Shown: positions 1 to 5,617 of the stretch, one piece after another
Numbering within the stretch: position 1 is the first letter of the stretch
Layout of the letters: every line of letters starts with the position of its first letter
Source of the DNA: Pseudonocardia xinjiangensis
Lineage (GTDB): Bacteria > Actinomycetota > Actinomycetes > Mycobacteriales > Pseudonocardiaceae
NCBI RefSeq assembly: GCF_012911925.1
Contig: NZ_JAAXKY010000084.1
Coordinates: 1 to 32,705, forward strand
Direction of reading: 5' to 3'
Length of the DNA stretch: 32,705 nt
The notes under the pieces: generated by a model
Database searches by the model: none
What the model was told of the DNA's origin: nothing
What the model saw: only the letters and a program-made list of their open reading frames with translations
Program-made: the position numbers and the translations under genes

Positions 1-179
1 TGTTCGCGGTGGTCGCCACCGACGAGCCGCACAGCGACACCGACACCCCCACCCTGGCGAGCGTGCTGCGCCGGGCGTCGGCGCTGGTGATCCGCAGTGG
101 TCCCACCGGCGGTGCCCGCGTGGTGCCGCTGGCCGGCGCCGGCCGCAAGACGGCGCGGGTCGGTCAGGCCGGGGCCTGA
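1..179 (+). CDS. C-terminal end of an unidentified protein (partial)
   Basis: An open frame enters from the left edge and ends at TGA 177-179, giving 58 residues. It has actinobacterial codon use, with G or C at nearly every third position. The visible part contains the stretches LASVLRRASALVIRSG and GGARVVPLAG and ends in a basic, glycine-rich tail. I do not recognise the family, and no catalytic motif is visible. It converges with the DUF3024 gene, leaving 19 bases between the stop codons. The start and most of the protein lie outside the window. Confidence 0.6.
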   Translation, partial: FAVVATDEPHSDTDTPTLASVLRRASALVIRSGPTGGARVVPLAGAGRKTARVGQAGA

Positions 180-198
180 ACCGCCCGGCGCCGGCCGC

Positions 199-501
199 TC
201 AGTCGCGCACCTGCTCCAGCAGCGCGATCGGGTCGGGCCCTGCCGTCTCGTGCTGCCAGCCACCGTCGGCCGCCGCCCGGTAGAGCACCCAACCGCCGTC
301 GTCCTCGAGGCGCAGCAGCGCCACCGGGGTGGCCGACCACTCCACCTCGAGCTCGGGGTAGGTGGGCGGCCTGCGGTCGAGGATCGTGACCTCGTCGCCC
401 TGGATCGTGTAGCCGAGCCGCTGTTGCTCGCGCTCGGCATCGGGGACGACATCAGCGCACCACTGGGACAACCGGCTGCGGATCTCCTCGGGCACGTCCA
501 T
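199..501 (-). CDS. DUF3024-family small protein
   Basis: A 100-residue protein starting at ATG 499-501 (MDVPEEIRSRLSQWC). The pattern of an N-terminal helix with RLSQWC, then VTILDRRPP, a tryptophan-containing strand EVEWSATPVALLRL and a C-terminal WVLYRAAADGGW matches DUF3024. That family consists of short actinobacterial proteins of unknown function, usually about 100-120 residues. The open frame extends further upstream, but that part reads antisense to the divergent peroxidase gene, so the internal ATG was chosen. No clear Shine-Dalgarno sequence precedes it. It is divergent from the AhpD-like gene with only 40 bases between starts, so the promoters must be compact. The family call is by pattern; the function is unknown. 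Confidence 0.7.
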   Translation of the reverse strand: MDVPEEIRSRLSQWCADVVPDAEREQQRLGYTIQGDEVTILDRRPPTYPELEVEWSATPVALLRLEDDGGWVLYRAAADGGWQHETAGPDPIALLEQVRD

Positions 502-527
502 GGGCGCATCGTGGCGCTTCCGAGGGC

Positions 528-533
528 TACCGT
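528..533 (+). promoter_or_regulatory. Candidate -10 element TACCGT of a leaderless promoter
   Basis: TACCGT fits the actinobacterial TANNNT -10 consensus and ends 8 bases before the ATG at 542. No Shine-Dalgarno sequence is present. This spacing would place transcription initiation at or next to the start codon, giving a leaderless mRNA. No good -35 box is visible. This is inference from motif and spacing. Confidence 0.35.
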
Positions 534-541
534 CGAGAGTT

Positions 542-1129
542 ATGAGTGCTTCGCCGCACCCCGTGAGTCGGTTCGGCCATGTCGAGCTGGAGGACATGCC
601 GGACGATCTCCGCAAGCGGATCGAGAAGATCACCGAGAAGTCGGGGTTCGTACCGAACGTGTTCCGGGCTCTCGCCCGCAGACCGGCCGAGCTGCGGGCC
701 TTCCTGGACTACCACGATGCCCTGATGGACTCCGATGTCGGACTGAGCAGGGCCGAGCGTGAGCTGGTGGTGGTGGCGACGTCCGGCGCCAACAACTGCA
801 CCTACTGCGTGGTCGCCCACGGTGCGATCCTCCGGGTCCGGGCGAAGGACGCCGAGATCGCCGACCGGGTGGCGACGAACCCGTGGGGGGTCGAGCTGAG
901 CCCACGGGAGCGCGCGATCGTCGATCTGGCGCTGCTCGTCGCCACCGACTCCGCCTCGCTCACCGACGCCGAGCTCGACGACGCCCGCATCGCAGGACTC
1001 TCCGAGGACGAGATCTGGGACGTCGGGGCCATCACCGCGCTGTTCGCGATGTCCAACCGGCTGGCCCACCTCACGGCGCTGCGACCGAACCCGGAGTTCT
1101 TCCTGATGGGACGGCTGCCGAGAATCTGA
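542..1129 (+). CDS. AhpD-like / carboxymuconolactone decarboxylase-family peroxidase-related protein
   Basis: A 195-residue protein (start MSASPHPVSRFG) of the uncharacterised peroxidase-related branch of the AhpD/CMD fold. The redox motif CTYCVVAH at about residues 84-91 has the CxxC pair followed by a histidine three residues later. In AhpD relatives this carries out thiol-dependent hydroperoxide reduction. The N-terminal GFVPNVFRALARRP and the C-terminal FAMSNRLAHLTALRPNPEF are also typical of this subfamily. The ATG at 542 was preferred over the in-frame ATG at 500 because 500 overlaps the divergent gene and a -10-like TACCGT lies just upstream. It probably acts in the cytoplasm in thiol or peroxide homeostasis. 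The physiological substrate cannot be read from the sequence. Confidence 0.85.
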   Translation: MSASPHPVSRFGHVELEDMPDDLRKRIEKITEKSGFVPNVFRALARRPAELRAFLDYHDALMDSDVGLSRAERELVVVATSGANNCTYCVVAHGAILRVRAKDAEIADRVATNPWGVELSPRERAIVDLALLVATDSASLTDAELDDARIAGLSEDEIWDVGAITALFAMSNRLAHLTALRPNPEFFLMGRLPRI

Positions 1130-1197
1130 AGATCGGCAGCACGCCGCCGCAACCCACAGGTCATGCTGTGGTGATGCGACCCAGGGACGATGCGCGG

Positions 1198-2304
1198 ATG
1201 TCGAACCTCTTCGGGCAGCGGGTGGCGATCGTCTCCTACCGCCTCGGGATGGCCGACGGTGTGTCGGTCACGGCTGCGCAGTGGGCGACCGCCTTCCGAC
1301 GGCTCGGGATGCGGGTGCGCCTGGTCGCCGGCGACGGGCGGCCCGACGTGCTCGTGCCGGGCCTCGCGCTGGACGACGCGCAGCCGCCGTCGCGGCGACT
1401 GCTGGATGCGGCGCTGGCGGACATCGACGTGGTGGTCGCCGACAACGTGTGCTCGCTGCCGATGAACCAGGCGGCCGGGGAGGCGGTGGCCGAGTACCTG
1501 CGAGGCCGTCCCGCCGTGCTGCGCCACCACGACCTGCCGTGGGAGCGCGAGCGGTACGCCGGGGTCACGACCTGGCCGCCGGACGACCCGTCGTGGCACC
1601 ACGTCACCGTCAACGACATGGCGCGGCGCTCGCTCTCGGACCGGCGGGGCATCCTCGCCACCACCGTCTACCACGGCTTCGACGAGACGCCGCGTCCCGA
1701 GGACCGCGATGGGCTCCGCGCCCGGCTCGACGTCCCCGCCGGGCCCCTCCTGCTGCAGCCCACCCGCGCGATCGCCCGGAAGCACGTCGACGTCGGGCTG
1801 GCGCTCGCCGAGTCGCTCGGCGGCACGTTCTGGCTCACCGGTCCGGCCGAGGACGGGTACGCGGCCGACCTCGCCCGGCTCCTGCGGGAGGCCCGTGTTC
1901 CGGTGCGCCGCAGGCTCCCGGACGGCACCGACATGGCCGCGGCCTACGCGGCGTGCGACGCGGTGGTGTTCCCGTCGTCCTGGGAGGGTTTCGGGCTGCC
2001 CCTGATCGAGTCGGCGCTGCACCGCAAGCCGATCGCGGTCGGCGACTTCCCGGTGGCCCGCGAGCTCGCCGCGTTCGGGTTCCGGTGGTTCCCCGCCGCC
2101 GACCCCGAGCCGCTGCGGGCCTGGCTCGCAGACCCGGACCCGTCCCTGCTCGACCACAACGAGGCGATCGCCCGCACCCACTTCGGGATCGATGCACTCG
2201 CCCGGAGGCTGGAGCTGCTGCTGTCCGGTGCGCCGGTATGCCACCATTCCGGCACCGACGAGGATGCCGGAGGGCAAACCGCATGCGACTGCTTGACCGC
2301 CTGA
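1198..2304 (+). CDS. GT4-type (GT-B fold) glycosyltransferase
   Basis: A 368-residue protein with a GT-B layout. The N-terminal Rossmann half begins VAIVSYRLGMADGVSV, the acceptor-side region has RHHDLPWERERYAG, and the C-terminal donor-binding half contains VVFPSSWEGFGLPLIESA. The E-x7-E motif (EGFGLPLIE) is the nucleotide-sugar signature of GT4 retaining transferases. There is no signal peptide or membrane helix, so it acts in the cytoplasm. ATG 1198 has AGGGA about 11 bases upstream; an in-frame ATG at 1174 is possible. Its 3' end overlaps the next gene by 22 bases, so the three genes to 3283 form an operon. Donor and acceptor are unknown. The partners suggest a decorated sugar of a glycolipid or polysaccharide, which is inference. 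Confidence 0.85.
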   Translation: MSNLFGQRVAIVSYRLGMADGVSVTAAQWATAFRRLGMRVRLVAGDGRPDVLVPGLALDDAQPPSRRLLDAALADIDVVVADNVCSLPMNQAAGEAVAEYLRGRPAVLRHHDLPWERERYAGVTTWPPDDPSWHHVTVNDMARRSLSDRRGILATTVYHGFDETPRPEDRDGLRARLDVPAGPLLLQPTRAIARKHVDVGLALAESLGGTFWLTGPAEDGYAADLARLLREARVPVRRRLPDGTDMAAAYAACDAVVFPSSWEGFGLPLIESALHRKPIAVGDFPVARELAAFGFRWFPAADPEPLRAWLADPDPSLLDHNEAIARTHFGIDALARRLELLLSGAPVCHHSGTDEDAGGQTACDCLTA

Positions 2305-2780
2305 TCACCCGCGCCCTGCGCGGTCCGCTCGATGCGCTGGTCGCGGAACAGGTGGCCCGACAGGTCCAGGAACTGAAGCTCGACGCCCTGTACTCCTACC
2401 GCTGGCACGGGGATCGCTCACGCCTGCGCATCCCGGACACCGCCGTGGTCAACAACGCGCTGTTCAACATGTCCGGCGGCACGATCACCATCGGCGAGTA
2501 CGCGTTCTTCGGTCACGACGTCTCGGTGCTCACCGGCACCCACGACATCAACCAGTTCGGCCACGACCGGCAGCTCGCCTTCCCCCGGTCCGGTCGCGAC
2601 GTGGTGATCGGCGACGGCGTCTGGCTCGCCAGCGGGGTCACCGTGTTCGGCCCCGTGACGATCGGCGAGCACGCCGTCGTCGCGGGTGGGTCGCTGGTGC
2701 GCGAGGACGTGGAGCCCTACACGGTGGTGGCAGGGCGTCCGGCGAAGGTCCTCAAGAAGCTCACCCCACCGACCGCATGA
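2283..2780 (+). CDS. Left-handed beta-helix (hexapeptide repeat) O-acyltransferase
   Basis: A 165-residue protein. After an N-terminal helical segment (MRLLDRLITRALRGPL), residues from about 50 show hexapeptide repeats such as GTITIGEYAFFG, DVVIGDGVWLASG and VTIGEHAVVAGG. It ends with the PYTVVAGRPAKVLKKL tail characteristic of maltose/galactoside O-acetyltransferase-type enzymes. The conserved GTHD near residue 83 supplies the probable catalytic histidine. Such enzymes are trimeric and transfer an acyl group, usually acetyl from acetyl-CoA, to a sugar hydroxyl. The start ATG is preceded by GGAGGG 11 bases upstream, inside the glycosyltransferase gene. It overlaps the glycosyltransferase by 22 bases and the methyltransferase by 4, which implies coupled translation. 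The target sugar is unknown. Confidence 0.85.
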   Translation: MRLLDRLITRALRGPLDALVAEQVARQVQELKLDALYSYRWHGDRSRLRIPDTAVVNNALFNMSGGTITIGEYAFFGHDVSVLTGTHDINQFGHDRQLAFPRSGRDVVIGDGVWLASGVTVFGPVTIGEHAVVAGGSLVREDVEPYTVVAGRPAKVLKKLTPPTA

Positions 2781-3283
2781 GACTGGAGATCGGCGCCGGG
2801 GAGAAGCCGCATCCCGACTACGACCTGCACGTCGACGTGCTCGCGCTGCCCGACATCGAGGTCCGGTGCGCGATCGACCGCCTCCCGTTCGCCTCGGGTT
2901 CGCTCGACGCGCTGCGGGCCAACCACGTGCTCGAGCACCAGAGCTACGAGCTCGTCCGGGAGACGCTGCGGGAGTGGGCCCGCGTGCTGCGCACCGGCGC
3001 GGAGATCGACATCGGGGTCCCGGACGCACGGTTCGTCGCCACGCAGTGGGTGGAGGGCACGATCGACACCGCGGAGGCGAACTACTGGATCCTCGGTGGC
3101 CACTCCGAGCGGGAGGCGCACCAGGGCGTGGACGCGCGGGGGGTGCCGCTGTGGATCTGGAACGCCCATCACACGCTGTTCGACGCGGAGTCGTTGCGTG
3201 CGGCCGTCGCGGAGTTCTTCGTGGTGGAGGAGCTGTTCACCTACGACATCCGCAACCTGCGCCTCTACGCCCGCAAGCCCTGA
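2777..3283 (+). CDS. Small class I SAM-dependent methyltransferase
   Basis: A 168-residue protein of the Methyltransf_11-like type. The N-terminal LEIGAGEKPHPDY is the glycine-rich SAM-binding motif I. HVDVLALPD supplies the acidic residue of motif II, and DALRANHVLEH is the post-motif typical of small sugar and lipid methyltransferases. The C-terminus LFTYDIRNLRLYARKP closes the sheet. At 168 residues it is shorter than the usual 200-250, with no N-terminal extension. ATG overlaps the previous stop in an ATGA arrangement, so it belongs to the cassette from 1198. It converges with the membrane protein gene, with 7 bases between stops. It may methylate the sugar made or attached by the glycosyltransferase, but the context allows other acceptors. 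Confidence 0.8.
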   Translation: MRLEIGAGEKPHPDYDLHVDVLALPDIEVRCAIDRLPFASGSLDALRANHVLEHQSYELVRETLREWARVLRTGAEIDIGVPDARFVATQWVEGTIDTAEANYWILGGHSEREAHQGVDARGVPLWIWNAHHTLFDAESLRAAVAEFFVVEELFTYDIRNLRLYARKP

Positions 3284-3290
3284 CGCGTGA

Positions 3291-3800
3291 CTACTCCGCC
3301 GAGTCGGCGGTCTCCTTCTCGGCCGCCCGCTCGGCGAAGGCCACCCAGACCGAGACGAGGCCGGTGACGAACAGCAGCCCGGTGACCATGCCCTCGATCT
3401 GCAGCGGGGTGAGCCGTGTCGTCCCCGGCGGGATGAACGCGGCGGCCGCCACGAGTGCGTAGAGCAGCGGGTCGGCCATCGACAGGGTCCGGACGGTGAT
3501 GCGCCCGGTCGGCCCGCCGGCCCGGCGCAGGTACCGCACCGACTCGACCAGACCGATCAGGCCGCCCAGAGCGAACGTGCACCGCCAGATCAGGCCGCCG
3601 TCGTTCGCCGAGGCCAGCAGCGAGGCCAGTCCCATCACGGCGGGCAGGAAGAACTTGAGTGCCAGGTGCATGGTGCTCGCGTGCCGTTCGGGATCGGTCC
3701 GCCATCCGCCGTGGGCGAACTGCATGACCCCGAACCAGAGCCCGAGCAGCGTGAAGCTGGTGCTGCTGAGGGTCTGGTAGAACGTGATCGACGGGTCCAT
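3291..3800 (-). CDS. Small multi-pass membrane protein, function unknown
   Basis: A 169-residue protein with four or five hydrophobic segments, at roughly residues 9-28, 45-63, 70-88, 105-123 and 132-155. They are linked by short loops, and a basic loop (RYLRRAGGPTGR) lies after the third segment. There is no cleavable signal peptide. ATG 3798-3800 was chosen because GGGAGGG precedes it at good distance and the protein begins MDPSITFYQTLSSTSFTLLG just before the first helix. The longer open frame upstream is compositionally noise. I do not recognise a named family. It is divergent from the first LuxR-type regulator, with 131 bases between starts, so it could be a target of that regulator. That is inference only. 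Confidence 0.7.
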   Translation of the reverse strand: MDPSITFYQTLSSTSFTLLGLWFGVMQFAHGGWRTDPERHASTMHLALKFFLPAVMGLASLLASANDGGLIWRCTFALGGLIGLVESVRYLRRAGGPTGRITVRTLSMADPLLYALVAAAAFIPPGTTRLTPLQIEGMVTGLLFVTGLVSVWVAFAERAAEKETADSAE

Positions 3801-3861
3801 GTCAGCCCTCCCGGGAAGTACGGGTGGCCTCGACCCTGCGGTGCCCGGTCGAGCGGCCGGT

Positions 3862-3909
3862 ATCCGGGAGACCCCGCAACCTCGGCTCCGCGGGTAGCGT
3901 CCCCCGGAT
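3862..3909. promoter_or_regulatory. Inverted pair ATCCGGG / CCCGGAT upstream of the first LuxR-type regulator
   Basis: ATCCGGG at 3862-3868 and CCCGGAT at 3903-3909 form a perfect 7-base inverted pair separated by 34 bases. They lie in the 131-base divergent region. A -10-like TAGCGT (3895-3900) abuts the right arm, 31 bases before the regulator start. A related pair lies in front of the second regulator. These may be operator half-sites, but the GC-rich background makes such words common. Confidence 0.3.
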
Positions 3910-3931
3910 CCTCCAGAACCAGGGGTGGCGT

Positions 3932-5470
3932 ATGCCGGGGTCGGAAGGGCAGCTGGTCGGACGGGCGCGCGAGCTCGCCCGGCTCGATCACGCGCGGCGC
4001 AGGCACGCGTTCCCGGCAGGCGGTCCCGTCGTCGTGGAGCTGGTGGGTGAGCCCGGGATCGGCAAGACCTCACTGGTGCGGGTGCTCACGGACCAGGCGG
4101 AGCGGGCCGGGGCGCTGGTCCTCCGCGCACGTGCTGCCGCGTTCGAGCAGGACAGCCCGTACGCCCTGGTCGTCGACGCACTGGGGCCCTGCCTGCCCAC
4201 CGCCGACCTGACCGGGCTCGGCCCACGCCGCCTCGCCGTCCGGTCGCTGCTGGAACGGCTCGCGGCAGGACGGCCCGTGGTGCTCGCGCTCGACGACGTC
4301 CAGTGGGCCGACGCCGCGTCGGCCGAGCTGCTGGTGGACCTGCTCCGCGCGCCGCCCCGGGCGGCCGTGCAGCTCGTACTGGCCCACCGCCGGTTCCCGG
4401 CGCGGGAGCGGTTGGCCCGCGCGCTGGACCGTGGGGTCGTTTCCGGGCTCGTCGAGCGTGTCGAGCTCGGGCCGCTCGACGACCACGCAGCCGCGCAGCT
4501 CGTGTCCGGGGCGGCCCGGTCCCGGCGCGCGGCGCTGGTCCGCGAGTGCGGTGGCAACCCCTTCCACCTCCTGCAGATGGCCCGGCACGGGGCGGGCGTG
4601 CCGCGGCCGGTGGCGGAGCTGGTACTCGAGGAGGTCGAGCAGCTCGACCCGACGGCACGACGGCTGCTGGAGGGCGGAGCGGTCGCCGGTGACCCCTTCG
4701 ACCTCGGGCCGGCCGTGGCGGCGTCGGGCGTTGCATCGGTCTCGCCGGGCCGGCACCGGACCGCGGACGTCCTGGATGTGCTGGTCGAGGCGAACCTGGT
4801 GCACCCGGCGGGCCTGCCCTGGGCGTTCCGGTTCCGGCACCCGCTCGTGCGCCGGGTCGTCCGCGAGCACACCGGGCCGGGATGGACCGCGCGGGCGCAC
4901 GGGCGGATCGCCGCGGTGCTCGAGCGGTCCGGGGCACCGCCGTCCGCACGCGCTCACCACGTCGCGCAGGCCGCGGCGGTGGGTGACCGCGCTGCTGCCA
5001 CCCTGCTCGCCCGCGCCGCGGCGGACGTGGCGCCGCGGGCTCCCGGCACCGCGGCGCGGTGGTACGCGGACGCGTTGCGACTGCTGCCCGACGCCGCCAT
5101 CGTCGAACGGGCCGTCCTGCTCGGGTGCCGGGCCACCGCGCTCGAGGATGCCGGCGGTGCCGACGCCGCGGGCGCCGTCGTCGGGGAGATCCTCACGCTC
5201 GCGGCGGTCGAGCCCACCGTGGGAGGGAGGAGTGCGGACGTGACCCGGCCGGGCGTTCCCGGCCCGCCGGACCGTCCCAGGCCGGCTCGGCTCACCGACC
5301 GGGAGGGGGAGGTCGCCGCACTGGTGGCGGAGGGCCGGACGAACCGGGAGATCGGGGCGGAGCTGCACCTGGCCGAGAAGACCGTCGAGCGATACGTCTC
5401 CCGGGTGCTCGGCAAGGTCGGTGCCCGCACCCGCGCGGCTGTCGGCGGCCTTCTCGTCCCGTCCCGTTGA
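3932..5470 (+). CDS. Compact LuxR-family ATPase regulator (LAL type) lacking the TPR-like region
   Basis: A 512-residue regulator of the large ATP-binding LuxR (LAL) type. It starts with LVGRARELARLDHARR and has a Walker A (GEPGIGKTS) near residue 44 and a Walker B (VLALDDVQWAD) near residue 125. CGGNPFHLL and FRFRHPLVRRVV are STAND-ATPase sensor and winged-helix signatures. The C-terminal LuxR helix-turn-helix spans about 455-510, with LTDREGEVAALVAEGRTNREIG and KTVERYVSRVLGKVGARTR. Family members are usually about 900 residues. Here the long TPR-like part is missing, and the DNA-binding domain follows a short linker soon after ARWYADALRLLPD. ATG 3932 (MPGSEGQLVGRA) was preferred over an upstream ATG at 3824 because the family starts close to VGR. 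Ligand and targets are unknown. Confidence 0.85.
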   Translation: MPGSEGQLVGRARELARLDHARRRHAFPAGGPVVVELVGEPGIGKTSLVRVLTDQAERAGALVLRARAAAFEQDSPYALVVDALGPCLPTADLTGLGPRRLAVRSLLERLAAGRPVVLALDDVQWADAASAELLVDLLRAPPRAAVQLVLAHRRFPARERLARALDRGVVSGLVERVELGPLDDHAAAQLVSGAARSRRAALVRECGGNPFHLLQMARHGAGVPRPVAELVLEEVEQLDPTARRLLEGGAVAGDPFDLGPAVAASGVASVSPGRHRTADVLDVLVEANLVHPAGLPWAFRFRHPLVRRVVREHTGPGWTARAHGRIAAVLERSGAPPSARAHHVAQAAAVGDRAAATLLARAAADVAPRAPGTAARWYADALRLLPDAAIVERAVLLGCRATALEDAGGADAAGAVVGEILTLAAVEPTVGGRSADVTRPGVPGPPDRPRPARLTDREGEVAALVAEGRTNREIGAELHLAEKTVERYVSRVLGKVGARTRAAVGGLLVPSR

Positions 5471-5488
5471 CCCCGCCCGGGACCCCTG

Positions 5489-5524
5489 TCCGGGACGACA
5501 CCGCGCGTAGGGGTTATCCCGGAT
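5489..5524. promoter_or_regulatory. Inverted pair TCCGGG / CCCGGA and TAGGGGTTATCCC near-palindrome
   Basis: TCCGGG at 5489-5494 and CCCGGA at 5518-5523 form an inverted pair with 23 bases between. The right arm overlaps the imperfect palindrome TAGGGGTTATCCC (5508-5520). This lies in the 147-base gap before the second regulator, about 94 bases from its start. It resembles the pair before the first regulator; the inter-arm spacing differs by 11 bases, about one helical turn. It is a possible autoregulatory or cross-regulatory operator, proposed from sequence only. Confidence 0.3.
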
Positions 5525-5617
5525 GGCCGGTCGGCGGCTTCCGGGGTCAGGCTGCTGGTGGCCCGGTCCGTGGGGGTGTCCGGGCCGACGCAACCACGAC
5601 GGGGAGGACCGCACGCG

